Shown: positions 8,745 to 17,186 of the stretch, one piece after another
Position numbering within the stretch: position 1 is the stretch's first letter
Layout of the letters: each line of letters opens with the position of its first letter
Assembly: GCF_050847355.1 (NCBI RefSeq)
Contig: NZ_CP193755.1
Span: 2,728,001-2,792,000 of the forward strand
DNA: 64,000 nucleotides
DNA from: Limimaricola sp027213785
GTDB lineage: Bacteria > Pseudomonadota > Alphaproteobacteria > Rhodobacterales > Rhodobacteraceae
Direction of reading: 5' to 3'
The notes under the pieces: model-generated
Databases searched by the model: none
Seen by the model: only the letters and a program-made list of their open reading frames with translations
What the model was told of the DNA's origin: nothing
Program-made: the position numbers and the translations under genes

Positions 8745-9557
8745 ATGGAACAGCCCCTGCACCTCGCCGCCGGGATCGCGATCCTCACGCTGGTCTCGAT
8801 CGATTTCCTCCTTGCCACCATCGGCGCGGCGCCGCGGGTGATCCTGTCGGAGCGGCTGGCCCGGGGGATCTTCGCGCTGCTGCGCCGGATCACCCGGCAC
8901 CGCCCGGCCCGGGTGCTGGCGCGGATGAGCGGCGTAATCGTGATGGTCCTCGTCGCGGGGTTCTGGGTCGTCGGCACGGCGCTGGGCTGGACTCATATCT
9001 TCCTTTCGGCACCGCGCCACGCGGTGGTGCTGACGCAATCGGCCGAAGAGGCCGGGTTCTGGGATGCCGCCGCCCATGCCGGGCACCTGCTTTCGACGCT
9101 GGGCGGCGCGATCACCCGGCCCGGCGACACCTTCTGGAACGCGGTGGAGGTGCTTGCCGGGGTCAACGGCATGGTGGTGCTGACGCTGGCGGTGAGCTTC
9201 ATCCTGTCGACGGTGCAGACGGTGCAGCTGGGTCGGGCCTTCGCGGCGCTGCTGCACAGCCAGCCCAAGGGCGCCGAGGTCGCGCCGCTCTTCGGGCGGC
9301 TGGCCGATATCGTGGCGGGGCTGAACTCGGCCCCCTTCGCGCTCTATTACAGCCATGGCTGGGCCGAGCGGCGCCTGCCGGAGGCGCTGGTGCGGATGGC
9401 GCGGGGCGCGGCGGCGCAGGGCCCGGAGGTCGAGAACCGGTTCTACGAGTTGATCGCGGACCTGCCGCATCTGGATCTTCCCGAGGACAACGCCGCGCGG
9501 TTCGAGGCGCTGCGGGTCTGGGCCGGGCGGCAGCGGCTGGGACCGCTGGAGAGCTGA
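8745..9557 (+). CDS. Predicted integral membrane protein, function unknown
   Basis: The 270-residue protein has hydrophobic segments around residues 6-27, 60-85, 142-165 and possibly more. The arrangement TFWNAVEVLAGVNGMVVLTLAVSFI vaguely recalls the pore-helix plus membrane-helix layout of ion-channel-like proteins. I do not see a classical TVGYG selectivity filter, so no channel claim is made. The C-terminal third is soluble and Arg/Glu-rich. The gene is divergent from hisC and faces rpsD across a shared hairpin. I do not recognise the family. Confidence 0.65.
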   Translation: MEQPLHLAAGIAILTLVSIDFLLATIGAAPRVILSERLARGIFALLRRITRHRPARVLARMSGVIVMVLVAGFWVVGTALGWTHIFLSAPRHAVVLTQSAEEAGFWDAAAHAGHLLSTLGGAITRPGDTFWNAVEVLAGVNGMVVLTLAVSFILSTVQTVQLGRAFAALLHSQPKGAEVAPLFGRLADIVAGLNSAPFALYYSHGWAERRLPEALVRMARGAAAQGPEVENRFYELIADLPHLDLPEDNAARFEALRVWAGRQRLGPLES

Positions 9558-9582
9558 GCGACGGCGCCCCTGCATTGGAAAA

Positions 9583-9608
9583 GGGCCGCGCGGTCTCCCG
9601 CGCGGCCC
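9583..9608 (-). terminator. Rho-independent terminator of rpsD
   Basis: An 11-bp perfect stem (GGGCCGCGCGG with CCGCGCGGCCC) closes a 4-base loop. Read on the minus strand it is followed by TTTTCC, a short U-tract. It lies 25 bases past the rpsD stop codon. On the plus strand it sits 25 bases after the membrane-protein gene and may also limit readthrough there. Confidence 0.8.
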
Positions 9609-9633
9609 CCTGTCCCTCGATCCGTTGTCCGGA

Positions 9634-10254
9634 TCAGTTCTTGGCGTAGAATTCGACGACGAGGTTGGGCTCCATCACCACCGGGTAGGGCACGTCGCCC
9701 AGCGCCGGCACGCGCACGAAGGTCGCGGTCATCTTGGAGTGGTCCACCTCGAGGTAGTCCGGCGTGTCGCGCTCGGGCAGCTGGACGGCTTCCAGCACCA
9801 CGGCGAGCTGCTTGGACTTGTCGCGGACGGCAATGACGTCGCCTTCCTTGACGCGGTAGGAGGGGATGTTCACGCGCTTGCCGTTCACGGTCACGTGGCC
9901 GTGGTTCACGAACTGGCGGGCGGCAAAAACGGTCGGCACGAACTTGGCGCGGTACACGACGGCGTCGAGACGGCGCTCGAGCAGGCCGATCAGGTTCTCG
10001 CCGGTGTCGCCCTTGACGCGCTCGGCCTCACCGAAGATGCGGCGGAACTGCTTCTCGGTCAGGTCGCCGTAGTAGCCCTTGAGCTTCTGCTTGGCGCGCA
10101 GCTGGATGCCGAAATCCGACAGCTTCTGCTTGCGGCGCTGGCCGTGCTGGCCGGGGCCGTATTCGCGGCGGTTCACCGGGGACTTCGGACGGCCCCAGAT
10201 GTTCTCGCCCATGCGGCGGTCGATCTTGTACTTGGCAGAGGTGCGTTTGGTCAC
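9634..10254 (-). CDS. rpsD: 30S ribosomal protein S4
   Basis: The 206-residue protein matches S4 from end to end: MTKRTSAKYKIDRRMGENIW at the start, the RREYGPGQHG region, an S4 RNA-binding domain (RRLDAVVYRAKFVPTVFAAR, VNHGHVTVNGKRVNIPSYRV) and the C-terminal VEFYAKN. S4 binds the 5' domain of 16S rRNA and starts 30S assembly. The start codon is GTG at 10254, with AAGGAG 8 bases upstream; a longer in-frame reading has no family support. The gene stands alone rather than in the alpha operon, with its own promoter, a leader of about 145 bases and a terminator. Confidence 0.97.
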   Translation of the reverse strand: MTKRTSAKYKIDRRMGENIWGRPKSPVNRREYGPGQHGQRRKQKLSDFGIQLRAKQKLKGYYGDLTEKQFRRIFGEAERVKGDTGENLIGLLERRLDAVVYRAKFVPTVFAARQFVNHGHVTVNGKRVNIPSYRVKEGDVIAVRDKSKQLAVVLEAVQLPERDTPDYLEVDHSKMTATFVRVPALGDVPYPVVMEPNLVVEFYAKN

Positions 10255-10398
10255 TCTCTGATCTCCTTCTGTCGGCCCGGATGGGCCATGTCTCGAAGGG
10301 CGTTGTCCTCTGGGACGGCTTGCGCCGCCTCCCGACAGGGATCCCCTCGCGGGGTCCGCCAACACCAATGAAAGACCCGGGACACGAGGACCCGGGAC
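10255..10398 (-). promoter_or_regulatory. Structured 5' leader of rpsD
   Basis: From the predicted transcription start (about 10398) to the GTG there are roughly 144 untranslated bases. Read on the minus strand they contain a CCCGGG...CCCGGG hairpin built from a direct repeat of GACCCGGGAC (10374-10383 and 10389-10398 on the plus strand). A second hairpin, GGACCCC-GCGA-GGGGATCC, has a GNRA-type GCGA loop (about 10339-10358). S4 controls its own translation through leader RNA in other bacteria, so autoregulation is plausible, but this leader is not a known class that I can name. Confidence 0.5.
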
Positions 10399-10404
10399 GG
10401 GCGG

Positions 10405-10432
10405 CTTATACAGTCGGAACGCGGGGAGTCAA
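10405..10432 (-). promoter_or_regulatory. Sigma-70-type promoter of rpsD
   Basis: On the minus strand TTGACT (10427-10432) and TATAAG (10405-10410) are separated by exactly 16 bases. This is the best consensus-like promoter I found in the window. Its position just upstream of the structured leader fits high-level expression of a ribosomal protein gene. Confidence 0.75.
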
Positions 10433-10442
10433 CCGCCGCGCC

Positions 10443-11321
10443 CTAGTAGCCGAATTCGAGTTTCAGCGAACCCAGCACCTGGCCTTCATGCTGCCCCTCG
10501 AACTCCTCGGACAGCCAGCTCAACCCGTAGAAGAGCCGCACCTCCGGCCTCGGCTGCCAATGCAGCCCGATCCGGGCGCGGCGCCGGTCGAGTGGCTCAA
10601 GGCCGGGCAGGAGCACGCTGTCGCCGACCCGCGCGGCATCCGCGCCCGCGACCAGCGCGAGGCCGGTCGTTTCGGCCTCGATGCCGCGATAGGGCTGGCC
10701 GGTGACCGGATCGCGCAGCCACAGGTCGCCATGGCCGATGCCGCCCCAGATCGCGTCGATCCCGGCGCGCAGCATCTCCTCGGCGCCCGCCTCGGCGGCG
10801 AGGAAGGGGCGCAGGCTCAGCCGCGCCGCGGGCCGCAGCGGCAGCACCGCCTCGCTGCGCGCCTGCAGGTGCAGCGCATCCTCCATCTGCCGGTCGGTGC
10901 CGCGCGGCGGATCGAAGCCGAGGATCTCATGCGCCCGTTCCTGGAAACCGGAGAGGCCGGTCGATGGGCCGATGGCGAGGATCTCGCCGCCGAAGGCCGC
11001 TTCGACGGGGCCGATGGACTGGTGCAGAAAGCCGCCGAGAGCGATCACGCCGGCATAGGGTCTGTCGTCGCGACCGGCACGGGTTCGCGCGGGCGCGAGG
11101 ATCTCGGTGCGAAACCGCAGCTCGACCAGCGCGTCCGGCATGGCGGGCGGCGCGCCGTCCCAGCCTGCCCCCGATACATGGCTCAGCGCGAAAGCGCCCG
11201 AGCGCCAGCGGTCGTGGCCGTCGCCGATATGATCGTTGGAGAAGATCCGCCCCCAACCGAGGGTCTCGGCGGAAACGGGCGCGGCGATGAGGGCGAACAG
11301 GGCGAGGATCAGGGGGCGCAT
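10443..11321 (-). CDS. Lipid A deacylase LpxR-family (DUF2219) outer-membrane protein
   Basis: The 292-residue protein has a signal peptide (cleavage near PVSA-ETLG), then the family signatures FSNDHIGDGHDRWRSGAF and DRPYAGVIALGG. Repeated amphipathic strands end in an aromatic-terminated strand (LKLEFGY), as in outer-membrane beta-barrels. LpxR removes the 3'-acyloxyacyl group of lipid A in Salmonella and relatives; activity here is inferred from family only. The conserved Asn/Asp/His cluster near the N-terminus is present. The gene appears monocistronic, between rpsD and a CoA transferase. Confidence 0.78.
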   Translation of the reverse strand: MRPLILALFALIAAPVSAETLGWGRIFSNDHIGDGHDRWRSGAFALSHVSGAGWDGAPPAMPDALVELRFRTEILAPARTRAGRDDRPYAGVIALGGFLHQSIGPVEAAFGGEILAIGPSTGLSGFQERAHEILGFDPPRGTDRQMEDALHLQARSEAVLPLRPAARLSLRPFLAAEAGAEEMLRAGIDAIWGGIGHGDLWLRDPVTGQPYRGIEAETTGLALVAGADAARVGDSVLLPGLEPLDRRRARIGLHWQPRPEVRLFYGLSWLSEEFEGQHEGQVLGSLKLEFGY

Positions 11322-11393
11322 GGGGTCTCCGGGGGCTCGCTCCAGTCCTACCCCCCGGCCCCGCCGCGCCGCCAGTCCACGCCCGGCTCGCGA

Positions 11394-12542
11394 TCAGCCT
11401 GCGGCGCCGGGCGTGTCCTGCGGGTCATGCTCGCCCAGGCGCGGCGCGCGGCGGTCGAGCGAGAGCGGGCTTTCGGAAAACCGGATCGGGCTGCGCAGGC
11501 CGGGCACGCCCTCGGGGTCGATCCGCAGGCCACGTGCGATCACCTGCGGATCGTCGAAGACCTGATCCACCCGGTTGATCGGTCCTGCCGGCACCGTCGC
11601 CGCCTCGAGCGCGGCCAGCACCGCGTCGCGGCCCCAGGATGCGAAGGCCGCGCCCATCGCCTCGGTCAGGGCCGCCCGGTTGGCCACCCGCGCGCCATTG
11701 GTGGCGAAGCGCGGATCATCGGCCAGACCGTCGAGGCCCAGCACCCCGCAGGCGCGGGCGAACTGCCCGTCATTGCCGACCGCGAGGATCAGGTCGCCAT
11801 CCTCGGCCGAGAACACCTGGTAGGGCGCGATGTTGGGATGGGCGTTGCCGAGGCGGCGCGGCGGCTTGCCGGTGGCGAAGAAGTTCATTGCCTGGTTGGC
11901 CAGCACGCCGGTGGCGCAATCCATCAAAGCCATGTCGATATGCTGGCCCCTGCCCGTCTTCTCGCGCGCCGCCAGCGCCGCCTGAATCGCGATGACCGAG
12001 TAGAGCCCGGTGAAGATGTCGGTGAAGGCGACGCCGATCTTCTGCGGCTCGCCATCCGGGGCGCCGGTCAGGTCCATGATCCCCGACATGCCCTGGATCA
12101 GGAAGTCGTAGCCCGCGCGATTCGCATAGGGGCCGTCCTGTCCGAAGCCGGTGATCGAGCAATAGACCAGCGCCGGGTTCTCGGCCTTGAGGCTGTCATA
12201 GTCGAGCCCGTACCGCGCCAGCCCGCCGACCTTGAAGTTCTCGATCACCACGTCGGCGCCCGCGATCAGCGCGCGGGTGAGCGCCAGCCCTTCGGGCGTG
12301 CGGAAATCGGCGGTGACGCTTTTCTTGCCGCGGTTGCAGGCGTGGAAATAGGCGGCCGAGCGGTCGCCATCGGTCTCGATCCAAGGCGGGCCCCAGCGGC
12401 GGGTGTCGTCGCCCTCGGGCGCCTCGACCTTGATCACCTCGGCGCCCAGATCGGCCAGCACCTGCCCGGCCCATGGCCCGGCGAGGATGCGCGCCAGCTC
12501 CACCACCTTCAGCCCCGCCAGCGGCGGTGTCCCCTCGCTCAT
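11394..12542 (-). CDS. Class III CoA transferase (CaiB/BaiF family)
   Basis: The 382-residue protein shows the family N-terminus (LKVVELARILAGPWAGQVLA), the DLGAEVIKVE motif, VVIENFKVGGLARYGLDYDS and the ITGFGQDGPYANRAGYDFL region. The catalytic aspartate is expected in GVAFTDIFTG (around residue 175), where the acyl group forms a mixed anhydride. Members move CoA between small carboxylic acids such as formate/oxalate, carnitine or succinate/itaconate. No neighbouring gene reveals the substrate. The following aldo/keto reductase is on the same strand, with an 89-base gap. Confidence 0.88.
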   Translation of the reverse strand: MSEGTPPLAGLKVVELARILAGPWAGQVLADLGAEVIKVEAPEGDDTRRWGPPWIETDGDRSAAYFHACNRGKKSVTADFRTPEGLALTRALIAGADVVIENFKVGGLARYGLDYDSLKAENPALVYCSITGFGQDGPYANRAGYDFLIQGMSGIMDLTGAPDGEPQKIGVAFTDIFTGLYSVIAIQAALAAREKTGRGQHIDMALMDCATGVLANQAMNFFATGKPPRRLGNAHPNIAPYQVFSAEDGDLILAVGNDGQFARACGVLGLDGLADDPRFATNGARVANRAALTEAMGAAFASWGRDAVLAALEAATVPAGPINRVDQVFDDPQVIARGLRIDPEGVPGLRSPIRFSESPLSLDRRAPRLGEHDPQDTPGAAG

Positions 12543-12631
12543 CGCGCCCTCCCCACGCCGTGTCCGGGCGGACGCTAGCCGCCCCGCCGCCGGGCTTCAA
12601 CGGCGGCGGGAAAGGTTTCACGTGGATCGTC

Positions 12632-13636
12632 TCAGCGCGCGGGCTGGTCGAGGATGCGGTAGGGGTAGCGGCTCGCCGGGCGCGACACCTCTTCCAGCCT
12701 GGCCATCTCGTCGTCGGAGAGACGCAACTCCGCCGCGCCGAGATTGTCCTCGAGCTGCTCGGGCGTCCGCGCGCCGAGGATCACCGAAGCAACGGTGGGG
12801 CGCGCCATGAGCCACGCCAGAGCCACCTGGCTCATGCTGGCGCCATGCGCCCGCGCGACCTTCTCGACCTCGGCCAGCGTGGCCCAGTTGCGATCCGTCG
12901 CGCGGCGGTCCCAGCTTTCCTCGTAGCCGTCCGGCGTCTCGGCGATACGCCCGCCGCCTGCGGGCCGGTCGCCGGCCTTGTACTTCCCGCTCAGGAAGCC
13001 CCCGCCCAGCGGCCCCCAGGGCACCAGCCCGATACCCTCGCTGTCGAACAGGGCCGGAAACTCGTCCTCGATGTCGCGCTCGACGAGGCTGTATTGATAC
13101 TGCGCCGCGATCAGCGGCGTGAAGCCCCGATGCTGCGCGATGCCCTGCGCCTTCATCACCTGCCACGCGGCGAAGTTCGACACGCCGAGGTAACGGACCT
13201 TGCCTGCTGCCACGAGGTCGTCGAAGGCGCGCAGCGTCTCGTCGAGCGGCGTATAGGGATCGAAGCCGTGCATGTAGAGCAGGTCGATCCGGTCGGTGCC
13301 CATGCGCGACAGCGACGCCTCGACCGCGTTCATCACGTGATGCCGCGAGAGTCCCACCTGGTTGGGCCCCTGCCCCATCGGCCAGCGCAGCTTGGTTGCG
13401 AGCACCAGTTCCTCGCGGCGGCCCCGCACGGCCTCGCCCACGATCTCCTCGGCGCGCCCGCCGGCATAGACATTGGCGAGGTCGATGTGGTTGCCGCCCG
13501 CGTCGAGATAGCGGTCAATCATCCGGCCCGCGGTGGGCGCGTCGGTGCCGCGCCCGCCCTCCTCGCCGAAGATCATCGTGCCCAGCGCCAGTTCCGACAC
13601 CAGAAGGCCGGTCCGGCCCAACCTGCGATACTGCAT
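12632..13636 (-). CDS. Aldo/keto reductase
   Basis: The 334-residue TIM-barrel oxidoreductase begins MQYRRLGRTGLLVSELALGT. It carries the AKR catalytic set: Asp in HIDLANVYAGGRAE, Lys in LVLATKLRWPMG and His in DLLYMHGFDP. NADPH-binding elements (GVSNFAAWQV, VILGARTPEQLEDNL) are also present. It resembles the AKR11/YajO-like group of general carbonyl reductases. It begins 168 bases from the divergent glucosidase gene, and its physiological substrate is not evident. Confidence 0.9.
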   Translation of the reverse strand: MQYRRLGRTGLLVSELALGTMIFGEEGGRGTDAPTAGRMIDRYLDAGGNHIDLANVYAGGRAEEIVGEAVRGRREELVLATKLRWPMGQGPNQVGLSRHHVMNAVEASLSRMGTDRIDLLYMHGFDPYTPLDETLRAFDDLVAAGKVRYLGVSNFAAWQVMKAQGIAQHRGFTPLIAAQYQYSLVERDIEDEFPALFDSEGIGLVPWGPLGGGFLSGKYKAGDRPAGGGRIAETPDGYEESWDRRATDRNWATLAEVEKVARAHGASMSQVALAWLMARPTVASVILGARTPEQLEDNLGAAELRLSDDEMARLEEVSRPASRYPYRILDQPAR

Positions 13637-13804
13637 GCGGTCTCTCCCCCTTCGCCTTGCGCGCGGCTTGCGCGGACCGTTTCGCGCAAAGGGGTAAGCG
13701 CCCCCCGCCGCAAGGTCCAGCGGCTTTCCGAAGCGGTTCGGAAAGGGGTTGCGCGGCCGCCCTGCCGCGGCGAGGCTGGGCGCGCATCGCGACAGGAGAG
13801 CCGG

Positions 13805-15445
13805 ATGACCGAGGACCGTCACTGGTGGCAGAGCGCCACCGCCTACCAGATCTATCCGCGCAGCTTCTGCGACAGCGACGGCGACGGCATCGGCGACATT
13901 CCCGGCATCATCTCGCGGCTCGACCACCTCGCCGATCTCGGGATCGGCTTCGTCTGGCTCTCGCCGGTCTATCGCAGCCCGATGGCCGATAACGGCTACG
14001 ACATCTCGGATTACCGCGACATCGCGCCGGAATTCGGCACGCTGGCCGATATGGACCGGCTCATCGCCGAGGCGAAATCGCGCGGCATCGGCATCGTCAT
14101 GGATCTCGTGGTGAACCATTCCTCGGACGAGCATCACTGGTTCCAGGAGGCGCGCCGGAGCCGCGACAATCCCTACCGCGACTACTATGTCTGGCGCGAT
14201 CCGGCCCCGAATGGCGGCGCGCCCAACGATCTGCAATCGAATTTCGGCGGCCCGGCCTGGAGCTATGACGAGCGCACGGGGCGGTATTACCTGCACCTGT
14301 TCGACCGCAAGCAGCCCGATCTGAACTGGCAGAACCCCGAGCTGCGCCGCGCGATCCACGAGATGATGAACTGGTGGCTGGACCGGGGTGTCGCGGGCTT
14401 CCGCATGGATGTGATCGACCTGATCGGCAAGGACCCCGATGCCGGCATCACCGCCGACGGACCGGACCTGCACCCGTTCCTGCGCGAGATGCACGACGCC
14501 ACGCTCAAGGGCCGCGACGTCGTCACCGTGGGCGAAGCCTGGAGCGCCACCACCGAGGGCGCGCTGCTCTATTCGGGCCGCGAGGCGGGCGAATTGTCGA
14601 TGGTGTTCCAGTTCGCGCATATCGTGCAGGGCTGGGACGAGGTGCATGGCAAGTGGAAGCCCAAGCCCTTCGACCTCGTGGGGCTCAAGCGGGTGCTGGC
14701 CGAGTGGCAGATCGCGCTCGCCGAGGATGGCTGGAACTCGCTGTTCTGGAGCAATCACGACCTGCCGCGGGCGGTGTCGAAATACGGCGATGACGGACGC
14801 TTTCGCGTGGTCTCGGCCAAGATGCTCGCCACGGTGCTGCACATGATGAAGGGCACGCCCTACATCTATCAGGGCGAAGAGATCGGCATGACCAACATCG
14901 CCTTCACCGACATCTCCCAGTTCCGCGACATCGAGACGCTGAACTTCCACGAGATCCAGACCGCCGCCGGGGTGACGCCGGGCGATTTCCTCGCCGGAGC
15001 CAATTCGAACGGCCGCGACAACGCGCGCACGCCGATGCAGTGGACCGCCGGGCCGCAGGCGGGCTTTACCAGCGGCGAGCCGTGGATCGAGGTGAACCCG
15101 AACCACCGCGAGATCAACGTGGCCGCCGATCGGGCGAGGCCCGACGGCATCTTCGCGCATTACCGCGAACTGGCCCGGCTGCGCCGCGAGCTGGCGGTGA
15201 TGCGCGAGGGCGACTTCACCCCCTATCTGCAGGACCATCCCAAGGTCATGGCCTATGTCCGGCGGCACGAGGGCGCGCGGATCTCGGTGCTGGCCAATTT
15301 CACCGGCGAGGTGGTGACGGTGGACGTACCCCGGGGCCTCGCCATTTCAGGACGCGCCATCAGCGCCAACTATCCCGGCCGCGACGCGCTGGACGGCACG
15401 GCCGAACTGCGCCCCTTCGAGGCGGTGGCGATCCTCGAAGAATGA
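13805..15445 (+). CDS. GH13 alpha-glucosidase (oligo-1,6-glucosidase/TreC-like)
   Basis: The 546-residue enzyme has the GH13 regions in order: region I DLVVNHSSDEH, region II GFRMDVIDLI (catalytic Asp), region III VTVGEAW (catalytic Glu) and region IV FWSNHDLPR. The motif QIYPRSFCDSDGDGIGDI near the start includes the DxDGxGD calcium site usual in the subfamily with alpha-glucosidases, oligo-1,6-glucosidases and trehalose-6-phosphate hydrolases. There is no signal peptide, so it acts in the cytoplasm. AGGAG lies 8 bases upstream of the ATG. No sugar importer or LacI-type regulator is adjacent, which is unusual for this gene in Rhodobacteraceae. Confidence 0.9.
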   Translation: MTEDRHWWQSATAYQIYPRSFCDSDGDGIGDIPGIISRLDHLADLGIGFVWLSPVYRSPMADNGYDISDYRDIAPEFGTLADMDRLIAEAKSRGIGIVMDLVVNHSSDEHHWFQEARRSRDNPYRDYYVWRDPAPNGGAPNDLQSNFGGPAWSYDERTGRYYLHLFDRKQPDLNWQNPELRRAIHEMMNWWLDRGVAGFRMDVIDLIGKDPDAGITADGPDLHPFLREMHDATLKGRDVVTVGEAWSATTEGALLYSGREAGELSMVFQFAHIVQGWDEVHGKWKPKPFDLVGLKRVLAEWQIALAEDGWNSLFWSNHDLPRAVSKYGDDGRFRVVSAKMLATVLHMMKGTPYIYQGEEIGMTNIAFTDISQFRDIETLNFHEIQTAAGVTPGDFLAGANSNGRDNARTPMQWTAGPQAGFTSGEPWIEVNPNHREINVAADRARPDGIFAHYRELARLRRELAVMREGDFTPYLQDHPKVMAYVRRHEGARISVLANFTGEVVTVDVPRGLAISGRAISANYPGRDALDGTAELRPFEAVAILEE

Positions 15446-15452
15446 GAGGCAG

Positions 15453-15473
15453 GCGCGGGCGTTCGGCCCGCGC
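15453..15473. terminator. Bidirectional hairpin between convergent genes
   Basis: An 8-bp GC stem (GCGCGGGC with GCCCGCGC) with loop GTTCG lies in the 34-base gap between the convergent glucosidase and DUF2189 genes. No strong U-tract is present on either side, so termination efficiency is uncertain. Confidence 0.5.
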
Positions 15474-15479
15474 GCCGCT

Positions 15480-16361
15480 TCAGGCGGGCTCGACCGCGCG
15501 CCGGTAGAGATGCCAGGTGGCATGGCCGAGGATCGGCAGCACGAAGACCAGCCCGACCATCAGCGTCGCCATGCCGGCGCCGAGCCCGACCACAACGATC
15601 GCGCCCCACAGCGCCACGGTGCGCGGGTTCTCGGCCGCCAGACGGGCCGAGGCCTTCACCGCGCGGCGCACCCCGACATGCCGGTCGAGCAGCAGCGGGA
15701 AGGAGATCACCCCGATCACCAGCACCGTCGCGGCAAGCACGAAGCCGATGCCGGTGCCGACCACGATCATCGCCCAGCCGGCCCCGGTGGTCAGCGTGTC
15801 GCTGATGAAGGCCATCGCGGAAACCGGCGGCTCGGGTCCCAGCGTCAACGCGTAGACGCTCCAGGCCAGCAGCATCCAGGCGGCGAAGATCGCCACGAAC
15901 AGCACGCCCAGCGTCAGGATCGCGATCGCCGAGGGCGATTCGATCACCTTGAAGGCGGCGCCCCAGGTCGGATGCCCGCCTGCCTCGCGCCTGCGGCTCA
16001 TCTCGTAGAGCCCGACCGCGGCCACCGGCCCCAGCAGCGCGAAGCCGGTGATCAGCGGCACCAGCAGCGGCAAGAGGTTCTCGTTCATCGCGAAGCGGAT
16101 CAGCACCAGCCCCGCCAGCGGGTAGACCACGCACAGGAAGATCACGTCCGATCGGAACGCCTTGAAATCCTCGTATCCCGCGCGCAGCGCCGCCTTGAGA
16201 TCCTCGGTCTCGATGCGGCGCAGCTTGATCGGCGCGGTGTCGCGCCCGATGGTTTCGCGCGCGCCCTCGCCCAGATGGTGCGTGCCCGCGTTCAGAACAT
16301 GCCCCGCCCAACTCAGCGGGTTGCCGATGGTCTTGTCGACATGGCCGTCGGTCTTCGCCAT
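15480..16361 (-). CDS. DUF2189 domain-containing integral membrane protein
   Basis: The 293-residue protein has six or so hydrophobic segments, including VIFLCVVYPLAGLVLIRFAM, LLPLLVPLITGFALLGPVAA, IAILTLGVLFVAIFAAWMLL and the C-terminal LMVGLVFVLPILGHATWHLY. The layout and the LLGPVAAVGLYEMSRRRE and GHATWHLYRR patterns match DUF2189, a conserved membrane family of unknown function. The start at 16361 (MAKTDGHVD) has GGGAGGA about 8 bases upstream, so it is preferred over a longer frame that lacks one. It is often found near respiratory genes, but nothing here links it to a complex. Confidence 0.75.
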   Translation of the reverse strand: MAKTDGHVDKTIGNPLSWAGHVLNAGTHHLGEGARETIGRDTAPIKLRRIETEDLKAALRAGYEDFKAFRSDVIFLCVVYPLAGLVLIRFAMNENLLPLLVPLITGFALLGPVAAVGLYEMSRRREAGGHPTWGAAFKVIESPSAIAILTLGVLFVAIFAAWMLLAWSVYALTLGPEPPVSAMAFISDTLTTGAGWAMIVVGTGIGFVLAATVLVIGVISFPLLLDRHVGVRRAVKASARLAAENPRTVALWGAIVVVGLGAGMATLMVGLVFVLPILGHATWHLYRRAVEPA

Positions 16362-16523
16362 GATGCCGTCCTCCCTGATCGCCAAGGGACGGCCCCGCCG
16401 GGACCGGATGCGCCGCGGCGGGGTCATCCGGATGGGGCGATCCTAGCACGGTTTCGCGGCGATGGCTCTCAACGGCACGTGTCCGAAAGTTACAGAGCGT
16501 CGCGCAGTCGTGAGTCGTCGTGA

Positions 16524-16544
16524 CCCCGCAACTTCCCTGCGGGG
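16524..16544 (+). promoter_or_regulatory. Hairpin in the leader of the P460 gene
   Basis: CCCCGCA pairs perfectly with TGCGGGG around a 7-base loop, 38 bases upstream of the P460 gene ATG. It could be a leader structure or the end of an upstream transcript; no known riboswitch class is apparent. Confidence 0.35.
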
Positions 16545-16582
16545 GCGTAGGCTTACCCCACGTGACATTCAGGGAGGGTACG

Positions 16583-17143
16583 ATGGCGATGAAGTTTATC
16601 ACCGGGGCGGCGCTGGGGCTGGGACTGGCCGGCGTGGCGCTGGCGCAGGACGCGCCGATGTTCGGCGGCGAGGAGGACCAGGCCTATGCGCAGCAGGTCT
16701 GGCAGGCGATGACGGATCAGCACCTCGCGGGGGATGGCGCGATCATGTCGTTTCCCTATCCGGGCACCGATCCGCACGGGATGATGCTGGAGACCTTCTA
16801 CACCACCGCCACGATCGACGGCCATGAGGGGGCGCTGGTGGTCAAGCGCAACTACGGTCCCGAGGGCGTCTCGGTCGACGAGGTCCTGGGCGCTCCGGCC
16901 GAGCATCTGGGCGCGCTGACGATCATGTTCCAGCGCGAGGCGGGCTATGACGACGAGACCGGCAACTGGTTCTACGCCAAGTACCTGCCCGACGGCTCGC
17001 TCGACCAGAGCCCGGATGGCATGGCGCTGGCCGGTCTGGTCGGCAAGAACGCCGAAGCCGGTTGCATCGCCTGCCACCAGAACGCGGGCGGCGACGACTA
17101 CCTGTTCACCACCGATGCCGAGATGGGCATGATGATGGAGTGA
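16583..17143 (+). CDS. Cytochrome P460-family periplasmic haem protein
   Basis: The 186-residue protein has a signal peptide (GLGLAGVALA-QDAP). Its domain carries EGALVVKRNYG, TIMFQREAGYDDETGNWFYAKY and, near the end, the haem-attachment site CIACH followed by QNAGGDDYLFT. This order matches the P460 fold, whose members in other organisms oxidise hydroxylamine or bind nitric oxide. The extra lysine crosslink typical of true P460 cannot be confirmed by eye. AGGGAGGG sits just upstream of the ATG, and a 7-bp hairpin lies in the 5' leader. No nitrogen-cycle gene is adjacent. Confidence 0.75.
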   Translation: MAMKFITGAALGLGLAGVALAQDAPMFGGEEDQAYAQQVWQAMTDQHLAGDGAIMSFPYPGTDPHGMMLETFYTTATIDGHEGALVVKRNYGPEGVSVDEVLGAPAEHLGALTIMFQREAGYDDETGNWFYAKYLPDGSLDQSPDGMALAGLVGKNAEAGCIACHQNAGGDDYLFTTDAEMGMMME

Positions 17144-17186
17144 ACCGGCGCCGCGCCTCGTGCCCGAACGGCGCGCGGCGCGGCTC

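Noticed and set aside
16473..16485. CGGCACGTGTCCG, repeated at 32570-32582, as a possible shared operator
   Set aside because: A 13-base match is expected by chance in a window of this size and GC content, and the two sites have no other shared flanking sequence.
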